Positions 1 through 10,279 of a stretch of DNA of 16,933 nt are shown here, piece by piece. The stretch is from Methylophaga sp. (lineage in GTDB: Bacteria; Pseudomonadota; Gammaproteobacteria; Nitrosococcales; Methylophagaceae): the NCBI GenBank assembly GCA_002733335.1, contig NVVK01000002.1:71392-88324 (forward strand), read 5' to 3'. Under the pieces are notes generated by a model. That model ran no database searches. It had not been told where the DNA came from and saw nothing but the letters and a program-made list of their open reading frames with translations. How positions within the stretch are numbered: position 1 is the first letter of the stretch; each line of letters opens with the position of its first letter. The position numbers and the translations under genes were made by a program.

Positions 1-482
1 CTAAAATGACAACACCTCAATCCATTATCAGTTTTACCATTGGCTTAACGGCATTACTTATCGGTTCAAAATCACTGGTTTGGGGCGCAACAGGCGTAGC
101 GACACTTTTCGGTATAAGCGATCTCATTATTGGCCTCACCATTGTCGCCATTGGTACCAGTTTGCCCGAGCTTGCTGCATCGGTAATCTCAGCATTGAAA
201 AACCAACATGATATTGCCGTGGGTAATATCATCGGCTCTAATATGTTTAATATCCTTGCCGTTTTAGCCATGCCGGGGCTCATCCATCCATCGCAATTAG
301 ATCCCAATATTTTACAACGTGACATCCCTGTGATGATGGCTTTATTTGCCATGCTCTATCTATTCGCTCGAATAGGAAAGAATGGCAAACTCAATCGTTT
401 TGCCGGCTCTTTTCTATTAGTCAGTTATATTGCATATAATGTATTATTAGCTTATCAGAGCTCAGCAGGAATGCCCGCATGA
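1..482 (+). CDS. yrbG: Calcium/sodium antiporter (CaCA family, YrbG-like), C-terminal half, cut by the window edge
   Basis: This is the second half of an inner-membrane cation/Ca2+ exchanger. The visible 158 residues contain the CaCA alpha-repeat: a GTSLPELAAS segment near residues 51-60, then a GNIIGSNMFN segment near 73-82. These carry the acidic and polar residues that bind the cation in this family. Hydrophobic helices flank the motif and continue to the C-terminus. Family members are about 320 aa with two such repeats, and only the second is here. The frame stays open to base 1, so the ATG at position 6 is probably an internal Met and the real start lies upstream. The stop overlaps the kdsD start by 4 nt (ATGA). 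A yrbG gene before kdsD is the E. coli order. Transport of Ca2+ specifically is a family inference. Confidence 0.85.
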   Translation, partial: KMTTPQSIISFTIGLTALLIGSKSLVWGATGVATLFGISDLIIGLTIVAIGTSLPELAASVISALKNQHDIAVGNIIGSNMFNILAVLAMPGLIHPSQLDPNILQRDIPVMMALFAMLYLFARIGKNGKLNRFAGSFLLVSYIAYNVLLAYQSSAGMPA

Positions 483-1459
483 CTAATACTGAATCACAAC
501 AATTAAAGACCTTAGGTCTTGCTGTTATTAATACCGAGCTAGAGGCCATTTCAGCCCTACGCGATCGTATTGATGATGCTTTTGTTGACGCCTGCCAACA
601 TTTATTACAATGCAAAGGTCGAATTGTTGTTATTGGCATGGGTAAATCAGGTCATATTGCAGGTAAATTGGCTTCTACATTAGCGAGCACCGGTAGCCCT
701 GCTTTTTATGTTAATCCTGCCGAAGCTAGCCATGGTGACTTAGGCATGATCACTAATAAAGATGTTGTTTTGGCTTTATCTAATTCCGGTGAAACAAGTG
801 AAATATTAACTATTTTGCCACTCATTAAACGTTTAGGCGTTCCCTTGATTGTGATGAGCGGAAAGCCCAATTCAACACTTGCAAGCAATGCGACTACGCA
901 TATTAATATCCGTATTGACAAAGAAGCCTGCCCTCTTGGTTTGGCCCCTACATCAAGTACGACCGCAGCACTGGTGATGGGTGATGCGCTCGCAATTGCC
1001 TTACTTGAAGCACGTGGGTTTACCGCTGAAGACTTTGCTTTGTCTCATCCCGGTGGCAACCTTGGCCGTCGTCTTTTGCTCCGTGTCAGTGATATTATGC
1101 ATACCCACGATAGCATTCCTAAAATTAAAGGAGATGCTCGAGTAAGTGACGCCTTGATTGAGATGACTGAAAAAGGCTTAGGCATGACGGCTATTGTTGA
1201 TAATAATGGCAATATGATCGGGATTTTCACTGATGGTGACTTACGTCGCGTACTGGCTCAAACCATTGATATACACACGAGTTTGATTGCAGATTATATG
1301 ACAACAGAGTGTAAAACAGCCCGCCCAGATATGTTGGCTGCCGAAGTACTCGCCATTATGCAGCAATACAAAATTAATGCTTTATTAATCCTTGATGATG
1401 AACACGCTTTAGTTGGGGCACTTAATATGCACGATTTACTACGTGCTGGCGTAGTTTAA
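479..1459 (+). CDS. kdsD: D-arabinose 5-phosphate isomerase KdsD
   Basis: Cytoplasmic enzyme interconverting ribulose 5-phosphate and arabinose 5-phosphate, the first committed step to Kdo of the LPS inner core. The 326 aa protein has an N-terminal SIS domain (about residues 40-185) and two C-terminal CBS domains (about 205-265 and 275-326). The four catalytic residues of the E. coli enzyme (K59, E111, E152, H193) are all present at a constant offset of three: K56 in GMGKSGH, E108 in SGETSE, E149, and H190 in SHPGGNLGRR. The ATG lies inside the upstream stop (ATGA), implying translational coupling. kdsC follows 19 nt downstream. A paralogue such as GutQ is the main alternative, but the location in the kds-lpt operon favours KdsD. 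Confidence 0.96.
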   Translation: MTNTESQQLKTLGLAVINTELEAISALRDRIDDAFVDACQHLLQCKGRIVVIGMGKSGHIAGKLASTLASTGSPAFYVNPAEASHGDLGMITNKDVVLALSNSGETSEILTILPLIKRLGVPLIVMSGKPNSTLASNATTHINIRIDKEACPLGLAPTSSTTAALVMGDALAIALLEARGFTAEDFALSHPGGNLGRRLLLRVSDIMHTHDSIPKIKGDARVSDALIEMTEKGLGMTAIVDNNGNMIGIFTDGDLRRVLAQTIDIHTSLIADYMTTECKTARPDMLAAEVLAIMQQYKINALLILDDEHALVGALNMHDLLRAGVV

Positions 1460-1478
1460 AACACAAAGGAAAACCTTA

Positions 1479-2000
1479 ATGCAAGACATTCTCGACCGAG
1501 CAAAAAATATAAAACTCGTTATTTTTGATGTTGATGGTGTGCTCACTGATGGCAGTATCATTATTGGTGATGATGGAGAAGAATATAAAGCATTCCATGC
1601 TCGCGATGGCCACGGCATGAAACTCCTCCAATATACAGGAGTCGAAATAGCGATTATCACGGGAAGAACGTCAAAGGTGGTTGAATACCGTATGACCAGT
1701 TTAGGTGTTGCTCATTTATATCAAGGTCAAAAAGTGAAATTACCTGCTTTTGAAGATCTGATCGAGCGACTGAATTTAAAGCCTGAACAATGTGCTTATA
1801 TCGGTGATGATTGGGTCGATATTGCCATTATGAAACGGGTTGGTCTCGCCGTTGCTGTAAATGATGCCGATGATGTTGTTAAAAAATATGCGCACTGGAT
1901 TACACCTGCCAAGGGCGGCAAAGGTGCAGCTCGACAAGTATGTGAGCTCATTATGAAAGGTCAAGGTACACTAGAGGATCAAATTGAACGCCATCTCTAA
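1479..2000 (+). CDS. kdsC: 3-deoxy-D-manno-octulosonate 8-phosphate phosphatase KdsC
   Basis: HAD-superfamily phosphatase that removes phosphate from Kdo 8-phosphate to give Kdo. It is 173 aa, a normal length for the compact cap-less C0 HAD subfamily. Motif I is FDVDGVLTDG, with nucleophile D17 and acid/base D19. Motif II is the Thr of TGRTS (T61). Motif IV is GDDWVD at 109-114, supplying the Mg2+ ligands. The ATG has an AAAGGA ribosome binding site a few bases upstream, inside the 19 nt gap after kdsD. The 3' end overlaps the lptC start by 17 nt. All key residues are intact, so it should be active. Confidence 0.96.
   Translation: MQDILDRAKNIKLVIFDVDGVLTDGSIIIGDDGEEYKAFHARDGHGMKLLQYTGVEIAIITGRTSKVVEYRMTSLGVAHLYQGQKVKLPAFEDLIERLNLKPEQCAYIGDDWVDIAIMKRVGLAVAVNDADDVVKKYAHWITPAKGGKGAARQVCELIMKGQGTLEDQIERHL
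1973..1986 (+). promoter_or_regulatory. lptC: Ribosome binding site and TTG initiation codon of lptC
   Basis: AGAGG (1973-1977) lies six bases before the TTG at 1984, within the kdsC coding sequence. It decides the start, because the anchor helix is encoded immediately downstream and no ATG or GTG precedes it in frame. Confidence 0.7.
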
Positions 2001-2559
2001 TATTCCTTTTATTGCCAAAATACTATTAGCCCTCTTGGCTATTATTTCAATTTGGCTATTATCAGGTGAAGAGAATAAAAACGGTTCAGTTCAAGAAAAC
2101 AAACAGACACGAACCAGTGATTATTCAATGACAAATTTCACCCTTACCGTAATGGACGAGTCAGGCTCACCCTCACGTGTAATAACGGGGGATAAAATGG
2201 CACACTATCCTGATGATGACAGCACAGAAATACTGTTTCCTGTTGCTCATATCATTGATCAAGAAAAAGACAACTGGCTTATCTCATCCAATAAAGGACA
2301 AACCCAAGGAAAAGGTGATGAAATCAAGCTCACTGGTAATGTGATTATCACCCGCCAAGATAATAATGAAATTGAATTACATACAGAAGAACTTATTTTA
2401 GATACCTTACATAATACCGCTTATACTGATCTAGCCGTGAGCATTAAATCACCTTACGGAAATACCAACTCAGTTGGCTTACATGCTGCACTTGAAGATA
2501 AAATGATTAACCTGCATTCACGCGTAAAAGGACACTATAATGCTCCGCCTAGTCAGTAA
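1984..2559 (+). CDS. lptC: LPS export protein LptC (TTG start)
   Basis: Bitopic inner-membrane protein of the Lpt transenvelope bridge. It takes LPS from LptB2FG and hands it to periplasmic LptA. At 191 aa it matches E. coli LptC in length. A single N-terminal membrane anchor (about residues 8-26) is followed by a periplasmic beta-jellyroll domain that includes the DYSMTNFTLTV segment typical of the family (about 46-56). The start is TTG at 1984, inside the end of kdsC, preceded by AGAGG at 1973-1977. The next in-frame Met would remove the membrane anchor, so TTG is the only sensible start. Overlaps of 17 nt with kdsC and 20 nt with lptA imply coupled translation. Confidence 0.92.
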   Translation: MNAISNIPFIAKILLALLAIISIWLLSGEENKNGSVQENKQTRTSDYSMTNFTLTVMDESGSPSRVITGDKMAHYPDDDSTEILFPVAHIIDQEKDNWLISSNKGQTQGKGDEIKLTGNVIITRQDNNEIELHTEELILDTLHNTAYTDLAVSIKSPYGNTNSVGLHAALEDKMINLHSRVKGHYNAPPSQ

Positions 2560-3346
2560 ATTACTATTTATTTCCCTTATTAGCGTTCCTTTTTATGCTT
2601 TGGCCTTATCTAGTGATCGAGAACAACCTATTGAGATTGAAGCCGATCATGCACAACTTGATGATGAGCAAGGTATTACACAATACAAAGGAAAGGCGAT
2701 ATTAACGCAAGGTACATTACGTATTGAAGGCGACATTATCACCTTCTACTATGACGATGATAAACAGCTCACTAAAGCGGTAGCCCAAGGGAAGCGCGCT
2801 ACCTATGAACAAATTCAAAAAGCAGGTGAAGCACCAATACGTGCCAAAGCTTACACAATGGAATATCACGCAAGAACCCAAAAAATTTACCTTATAGGCA
2901 AAGGCCATGTTTGGCAAAATGGCAGTGAGTTTAGTGGCGAGCGCATTGAATACGATATTGATAAAAACATTGTCAATGCCTCAGGTCGAACCAATCATGC
3001 CGAGCAACCCAAAAAAGGTGAGCGTATACATATCATCATTCAACCACCAGGACGCTCAAAAAAATCATCCACGACTATTGTAAAACCAAAACCTGTTACT
3101 GCTACAGCGCCTACAGAGACAGCTAAGACCGAATCAAAAAATGATAGCTATCCAACTGCGATAACAACAGCCAATCTTAATGTTCGTACCGGTCCCAGTA
3201 CGCAATATAATAAGTTAGGTGTGCTCAATGCTGGTTCTGAACTCTTTATTCTCACTGAACAACAAGATTGGGTGCAAGTCAGAGGCATAATCAGCGATCA
3301 AGTGGTAATTGGTTGGGTTCATCGTCGCTATATTCAATTAAAATAA
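2540..3346 (+). CDS. lptA: LPS periplasmic bridge protein LptA with an extra C-terminal SH3-like domain
   Basis: Periplasmic component that polymerises head-to-tail into the bridge carrying LPS from LptC to LptD. The 268 aa protein has a signal peptide (about 1-22, likely cut after ALA) and an OstA/LptA beta-jellyroll domain (about 26-167, including [14 protein letters not shown] near the mature N-terminus). A Lys/Pro/Thr-rich linker follows (about 168-207), then a bacterial SH3 (SH3_3-type) domain from about 208 to the end, marked by LNVRTGPS and the closing [10 protein letters not shown]. Ordinary LptA is about 180-185 aa, so the last 80 or so residues are an addition. The reading frame is continuous through the join and stops 11 nt before lptB. 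AAAAGGA at 2526-2532 precedes the ATG, which lies inside lptC. The LptA assignment is firm; the role of the SH3 domain, perhaps peptidoglycan binding, is inference. Confidence 0.93.
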   Translation: MLRLVSKLLFISLISVPFYALALSSDREQPIEIEADHAQLDDEQGITQYKGKAILTQGTLRIEGDIITFYYDDDKQLTKAVAQGKRATYEQIQKAGEAPIRAKAYTMEYHARTQKIYLIGKGHVWQNGSEFSGERIEYDIDKNIVNASGRTNHAEQPKKGERIHIIIQPPGRSKKSSTTIVKPKPVTATAPTETAKTESKNDSYPTAITTANLNVRTGPSTQYNKLGVLNAGSELFILTEQQDWVQVRGIISDQVVIGWVHRRYIQLK

Positions 3347-3360
3347 AGGGTTCGCTATTG
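3345..3360 (+). promoter_or_regulatory. lptB: Ribosome binding site and TTG initiation codon of lptB
   Basis: AAAGGG (3345-3350) begins within the lptA stop codon and lies seven bases before TTG 3358. This start reproduces the E. coli LptB residue numbering exactly, which makes it the most credible choice. Confidence 0.75.
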
Positions 3361-4083
3361 GCACTTTTATCTGCTCAAGAATTATCTAAACGTTTTGGCG
3401 ACCGCCACGCAGTAAAATCAATTTCACTTGAAGTTAATAGTGGTGAAATTGTAGGCTTACTCGGCCCTAATGGTGCAGGTAAAACAACCAGTTTTTATAT
3501 GATTGTAGGGCTCATTCCCGTCGATCATGGCACCATCTATCTTGATCAGCTAGAACTTACTCACGAGCCTATTCACAAACGTGCACAGTTAGGCATTGGC
3601 TATTTACCACAAGAAGCCTCTGTTTTTAGAAAGCTTAGCGTTGCAGATAATATTTTTGCCATAATAGAAACACGTGAAGATTTAGATCTTGAAGCCAAAC
3701 ATTTACTACTCGAACAATTATTAGCTGATTTTCATATTGAGCATATTCGTGATTCACTCGGCATGGCTTTATCGGGTGGTGAACGCCGCCGAGTTGAAAT
3801 CGCTCGTTCATTAGCGATGAATCCCAAATTCCTCCTTTTAGATGAACCCTTTGCGGGTGTTGATCCTCTTTCAGTAATCGATATTCAAGGTGTTATTAGA
3901 GATCTCGCGGCACGAGGAATAGGCATACTTATCACCGATCACAATGTACGTGAAACGCTTAAAGTATGTGAACGTGCTTATATTTTTAATGAAGGTGAAG
4001 TGATTGCCAAAGGCACACCAGAAGAAATTCTGGAAGATAAACGTGTATTAAGTGTTTATCTGGGACGTGATTTTAGACTTTAG
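3358..4083 (+). CDS. lptB: LPS export ABC transporter ATPase LptB (TTG start)
   Basis: Cytoplasmic ATPase that powers LPS extraction by LptB2FG. Starting at TTG 3358 gives 241 aa, the E. coli length, and puts the catalytic residues at the E. coli numbers: Walker A K42 in [10 protein letters not shown]-loop Q85, Walker B E163 in LLLDEPFAG, and switch H195 in TDHN. The ABC signature is LSGGERRR (138-145). The frame is open upstream to 3268 but would then encode a non-homologous extension overlapping lptA, so I reject that start. AAAGGG at 3345-3350 supports 3358. In E. coli lptB is followed by rpoN; here it is followed by a convergent gene. The membrane partners LptF and LptG are not in the window. 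Confidence 0.96.
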   Translation: MALLSAQELSKRFGDRHAVKSISLEVNSGEIVGLLGPNGAGKTTSFYMIVGLIPVDHGTIYLDQLELTHEPIHKRAQLGIGYLPQEASVFRKLSVADNIFAIIETREDLDLEAKHLLLEQLLADFHIEHIRDSLGMALSGGERRRVEIARSLAMNPKFLLLDEPFAGVDPLSVIDIQGVIRDLAARGIGILITDHNVRETLKVCERAYIFNEGEVIAKGTPEEILEDKRVLSVYLGRDFRL

Positions 4084-4117
4084 AATCACCCCATTCTACA
4101 ATTTCAATTACAAATGC

Positions 4118-4932
4118 TTAATCTCTTTTTGGGAAAAATAATCTAGGTTCAACCTTTACATTATTTAAACTCACACCCAGATGCAAATGTGGCCCGGTAA
4201 CACGCCCTGTTGCACCAACAGTTCCAATTACGTCACCTTGTTGAACTACTTGACCAATCTCAACAGCTATTTTGTCGAGATGAAGAAAAATCGTGATTAA
4301 ACCTTGACCATGATCGATAAAAACCGTGTTGCCGTTAAAGAAATAATCCCCCGTATCTCGTACAATACCTTGAGCAGGCGCATGAATTTTTGTACCTGTT
4401 GGTGCCGCGATATCCATTCCACTATGCGGGCGTTTGGGCTGCCCATTAAATACCCGTCTTCTGCCAAAAAGCCCACTGACGCGGCCTTCAATTGGCCAGA
4501 TGAAGTTCATTGCCACATCGCCTTCAGTCCAATGTTTAAGTGCAGCGCCTGTTTTGGCTTTTTCAGCATTGATACGGGTCATATCATATTGGGTCGGATT
4601 CACTTTCCGTTTATCGGTAATGGTGATATGTTGTGTTGGATACGCTTTATCCTCAATTTCAAACAAGGTTTTACTTATTTTCCCTGCCGATTGAACGGTC
4701 ACGCGTTGCGTACCCACCTTTACGCTTAATGGAATGCCTACAACCGCCAGCCATTGCTGATTTTGTTTCAGCACCATCACCTGTTGTTTGTTATACGTCA
4801 CCAGCGGTTTTTCATTTGAAATAACAGCGAGCGGCACAATCACCACACCACCGGGTACGGCTGATTGCGTTGGCAATGTTGTTGCTAATGCCGAAAAAGA
4901 TATCAACATGAATATCCCTGCAATAATTTTAC

Positions 4933-4936
<4 letters not shown>
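4118..4936 (-). CDS. Secreted M23-family metallopeptidase (LytM-type peptidoglycan hydrolase)
   Basis: Probable periplasmic zinc endopeptidase acting on peptidoglycan cross-links. The 272 aa product has a signal peptide (about 1-18), an uncharacterised N-terminal region of about 120 residues that looks beta-rich, and a C-terminal M23 domain (about 145-268). Zinc ligands are visible as H171 and D175 (HSGMD) and H252 (GPHLHLGV); the candidate catalytic histidines are H219 and H250. All expected residues are present, so unlike degenerate LytM activators such as EnvC or NlpD it could be an active enzyme. Its ATG overlaps the xseA stop by 4 nt, so it is probably the downstream partner in an xseA operon. 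It converges on lptB across a 34 bp gap. The exact cleavage specificity cannot be read from the sequence. Confidence 0.9.
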
Positions 4937-7831
<2,895 letters not shown>

Positions 7832-7866
7832 AAAGCCTCCTTAACTCAGCCCGAATTAGCGTTGTC

Positions 7867-7884
7867 CCCGCTTGTTTTAGCGGG
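7867..7884. repeat. REP-like palindrome CCCGCT-N6-AGCGGG
   Basis: A perfect 6 bp stem (7867-7872 with 7879-7884) with a TGTTTT loop lies in the guaB-guaA gap. No T-run follows, so it is not a standard intrinsic terminator. The flanks (GTCC before, GGAATC after) resemble the CCCGC...GCGGGAATC palindromes dispersed in many proteobacterial genomes. It is the only copy I see in this window. Confidence 0.5.
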
Positions 7885-7923
7885 AATCGCTTGACAGTTA
7901 TAGCTTCCCAATAAAATCGGGAA
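7882..7923 (+). promoter_or_regulatory. guaA: Competing inverted repeats in the guaA leader
   Basis: Three short arms can pair in two ways: GGGAA (7882-7886), TTCCC (7905-7909) and GGGAA (7919-7923). TTCCC can pair with either GGGAA. The first GGGAA overlaps the 3' arm of the CCCGCT hairpin just upstream, so forming one structure blocks another. This is attenuator-like geometry, but the arms are only 5-6 bp and chance is possible. Confidence 0.3.
7891..7917 (+). promoter_or_regulatory. guaA: Candidate internal promoter upstream of guaA
   Basis: A perfect TTGACA (7891-7896) is followed after 15 bp by TAAAAT (7912-7917, five of six). The spacer is shorter than the optimal 17 bp. Transcription would start near 7924, about 32 nt before the guaA ATG, and would bypass the CCCGCT hairpin. 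Confidence 0.4.
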
Positions 7924-7955
7924 TGCCGGTTACTTATTTTATTTCAGAGAATTAT

Positions 7956-9533
7956 ATGAGCCACAATATCCATGACCACCGAATTCTTATTCTTGATTTC
8001 GGTTCGCAATATACCCAACTTATCGCTCGCCGCATACGTGAAGCAGGTGTGTATTGTGAGTTAAGAGATCCTGAAATTACCGAAGCTGAAATAAAAGAAT
8101 TTAATCCTAAAGGTATCATCCTTTCAGGTGGTCCAGATTCCACCATTGGCAGTGAAGCGCCCGTTGCACCGCAATTTATCTTCGAACTGAATATTCCAAT
8201 TTTAGGTATTTGCTATGGCATGCAAACCATGGCGATACAACTCGGTGGACAAGTAGAATCATCTGAGCATCGCGAATTTGGTTACGCTCAAATTCGTGCC
8301 CGTGGCCATTCAAATTTATTACGTGATATTGAAGATCATGTTACTCAAGAAGGCTTTGGATTGCTTGATGTTTGGATGAGTCATGGCGACCGTATCTCTA
8401 AGCTACCCGAAGGTTTTACCGTTATTGCTAGCACAGATAGTGCGCCATTTGCCGGTATGGCTGATGAAAAACGCAAATTCTACGGCGTACAATTTCACCC
8501 GGAAGTCACACACACAGTTCAAGGTCAACGCATTATTGAGCGATTCTTAACAGAAATATGTGGATGTGAAACCTTGTGGACATCGGCACAAATCATCGAA
8601 GACAGCATCAAAACAATTCATCAACAAATTGGTAGTGATGATGTCCTCTTAGGCCTTTCTGGTGGTGTTGACTCCTCTGTGGTTGCAGCCTTATTGCACC
8701 GAGCAATTGGTGAGCAGTTAACCTGTGTATTTGTTGATAATGGTTTGCTACGCGAAAATGAAGGTGATCAAGTGATGGCCATGTTTGCTAAAAACATGGG
8801 GATCAAAGTGATTCGTGTTGATGCAGAACAGCGTTTTCTTGATGGGCTCGCTGGCGAAAATGACCCCGAAAAGAAACGCAAAATTATTGGCCGAATTTTT
8901 GTGGAAATTTTTGAAGAAGAATCAAACAAGTTAAACAATGTGAAATGGCTAGCGCAAGGCACAATTTACCCTGATGTAATTGAATCTGCCGCCGCTAAAA
9001 CAGGTAAGGCTCAAGTGATTAAGACTCACCACAATGTGGGCGGCTTACCCGATCATATGACCCTTAAATTGCTCGAACCGCTACGTGAACTATTTAAAGA
9101 TGAAGTCCGCAAACTGGGTGTTGAACTCGGTCTTCCTCGTGACATGGTTTACCGTCACCCTTTCCCTGGCCCCGGTTTGGGCGTTCGCATATTAGGTGAA
9201 GTAAAAAAAGAATACGCTGACTTATTACGTAAAGCCGATAAAATTTTTATCGACGAACTTTATGCCCACGATTTATATGACAAGACCAGCCAAGCCTTCA
9301 CCGTATTCCTCCCGGTCAAATCAGTAGGTGTAATGGGCGATGGGCGCCGCTATGATTATGTTGTCGCACTGCGTGCAGTAGAAACAATCGACTTTATGAC
9401 GGCGCGTTGGGCACACCTTCCTTATGATTTCTTAGGCTTAGTCTCTAACCGTATTATTAATGAGGTCGAAGGGATTTCTCGCGTTACCTATGATATATCT
9501 GGCAAGCCACCCGCTACTATCGAGTGGGAATAG
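7956..9533 (+). CDS. guaA: GMP synthase (glutamine-hydrolysing) GuaA
   Basis: Converts XMP to GMP using ATP and glutamine. The ATG at 7956 gives 525 aa, identical in length to E. coli GuaA, and starts with the matching [15 protein letters not shown] segment. The class I glutamine amidotransferase domain (about 1-205) has nucleophile C86 in GICYGMQ and the His/Glu pair in VQFHPEVTH. The ATP pyrophosphatase domain (about 210-400) has the P-loop [10 protein letters not shown], and the C-terminal dimerisation domain ends in [10 protein letters not shown] start at ATG 7923 would add 11 residues and is not favoured; AGAGA at 7946-7950 precedes 7956. The last 10 nt overlap the acylphosphatase start. 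Confidence 0.97.
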   Translation: MSHNIHDHRILILDFGSQYTQLIARRIREAGVYCELRDPEITEAEIKEFNPKGIILSGGPDSTIGSEAPVAPQFIFELNIPILGICYGMQTMAIQLGGQVESSEHREFGYAQIRARGHSNLLRDIEDHVTQEGFGLLDVWMSHGDRISKLPEGFTVIASTDSAPFAGMADEKRKFYGVQFHPEVTHTVQGQRIIERFLTEICGCETLWTSAQIIEDSIKTIHQQIGSDDVLLGLSGGVDSSVVAALLHRAIGEQLTCVFVDNGLLRENEGDQVMAMFAKNMGIKVIRVDAEQRFLDGLAGENDPEKKRKIIGRIFVEIFEEESNKLNNVKWLAQGTIYPDVIESAAAKTGKAQVIKTHHNVGGLPDHMTLKLLEPLRELFKDEVRKLGVELGLPRDMVYRHPFPGPGLGVRILGEVKKEYADLLRKADKIFIDELYAHDLYDKTSQAFTVFLPVKSVGVMGDGRRYDYVVALRAVETIDFMTARWAHLPYDFLGLVSNRIINEVEGISRVTYDISGKPPATIEWE

Positions 9534-9799
9534 AACAATATCACTTTATCATTAGTGGTCGTGTCCAAGGTGTCGGCTACCGTTATTCATCTTGTCATTA
9601 TGCCCAAAGCCTAGCATTGCTTGGCTGGGTAAAAAACTGTTCAGATGGAAAAGTAGAAATGATCGCCGAAGGTGATAACATCAGCTTAGAACAATTGTTA
9701 ACATGGTTAAAAAAAGGCCCCCGTTTCGCAAAAGTGAATAAGGTTGAAGTTCAACAGCTTCCTGCCACGGGTGAATTTACAGAATTTAGCATTCGTTAA
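9524..9799 (+). CDS. Acylphosphatase
   Basis: Small cytoplasmic enzyme (91 aa) that hydrolyses carboxyl-phosphate bonds, for example in acetyl phosphate or carbamoyl phosphate. The family signature [11 protein letters not shown] contains catalytic R20, and [12 protein letters not shown] contains catalytic N38; the length is typical. The start is GTG at 9524, inside the end of guaA. There is no strong ribosome binding site, so translation probably depends on ribosomes finishing guaA. No other standard start lies between it and the conserved motif. The next gene begins 13 nt after the stop. Its physiological substrate is not shown by the sequence. Confidence 0.92.
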   Translation: MGIEQYHFIISGRVQGVGYRYSSCHYAQSLALLGWVKNCSDGKVEMIAEGDNISLEQLLTWLKKGPRFAKVNKVEVQQLPATGEFTEFSIR

Positions 9800-9812
9800 A
9801 AAGAGGATTTAT

Positions 9813-10244
9813 ATGGCCTATAATCGCTTCACACTAACAAGCTTCTTAATTAGATTAATTTTTGCCCTAACACTGGTATATGCCAGCTATAATCCTAGTG
9901 GTTACAGCCTATTCCACTGGGCAAAAGACGCGTTATTCAGTAGTGAACTTGCCATCACTCCACCTTTTGCCATGGCCTCCGTCATACTGTTAATTGGTTG
10001 GACAGTCTATATTCGAGCTACATTCCGCTCTTTAGGCCCATTAGGCTTAACACTGGTGGCGGCCTTTTTTGGCATTATTGTTTGGTGGTTAATTGATCTT
10101 GGTTGGATTGGCATCGACAGTGTATCGGTGATGACCTATATTCTATTATTTCTATTAGGTGCAATACTCGCCACAGGTATGTCTTGGTCGCACATTCGTC
10201 GTAGAATATCGGGGCAAGCCGATGTTGATGAAGTCGATGAATAG
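9813..10244 (+). CDS. Four-helix inner-membrane protein, DUF6524-like, function unknown
   Basis: A 143 aa hydrophobic protein with four predicted membrane helices (about residues 8-25, 49-67, 74-93 and 103-123) and a short charged tail that begins SWSHIRRRISGQ and ends Asp/Glu-rich. The pattern, with YNPSGYSLFHW after helix 1, resembles the uncharacterised DUF6524 family as I remember it; this needs a profile search. The start at 9813 has AAGAGG at 9801-9806; an in-frame ATG at 9744 overlaps the acylphosphatase and is rejected. It ends the guaB-guaA-acylphosphatase run and converges on the gene at 10280, with no clear terminator in the 35 bp gap. No catalytic motif is visible. Confidence 0.75.
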   Translation: MAYNRFTLTSFLIRLIFALTLVYASYNPSGYSLFHWAKDALFSSELAITPPFAMASVILLIGWTVYIRATFRSLGPLGLTLVAAFFGIIVWWLIDLGWIGIDSVSVMTYILLFLLGAILATGMSWSHIRRRISGQADVDEVDE

Positions 10245-10279
10245 TACCTGTGAAAATAATGAATTAGATTATCGATATT

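Noticed and set aside
3268-3357. Upstream in-frame start extending lptB by 30 residues
   Set aside because: The extension overlaps the lptA SH3 region in another frame; TTG 3358 restores the E. coli residue numbering exactly.
4081-4098. TAGAAT-CACCCC-ATTCTA hairpin at the lptB stop as a terminator
   Set aside because: The 6 bp stem is AT-rich and no T-run follows on either strand, so termination is unlikely.
4304-4729. 141-codon plus-strand frame opposite the M23 peptidase gene
   Set aside because: Antisense shadow with no recognisable domain, while the minus strand encodes a clear signal peptide and M23 domain.
7923-7955. ATG start 11 codons before the chosen guaA start
   Set aside because: The GuaA family N-terminus aligns to 7956, and the earlier ATG would sit at the predicted transcription start.
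9744-9812. ATG start extending the four-helix membrane protein by 23 residues
   Set aside because: It lies within the acylphosphatase gene, and AAGAGG sits ideally before 9813.
10245-10279. Terminator between the membrane protein and the convergent GGDEF-EAL gene
   Set aside because: AT-rich sequence without a stem and T-run on either strand.
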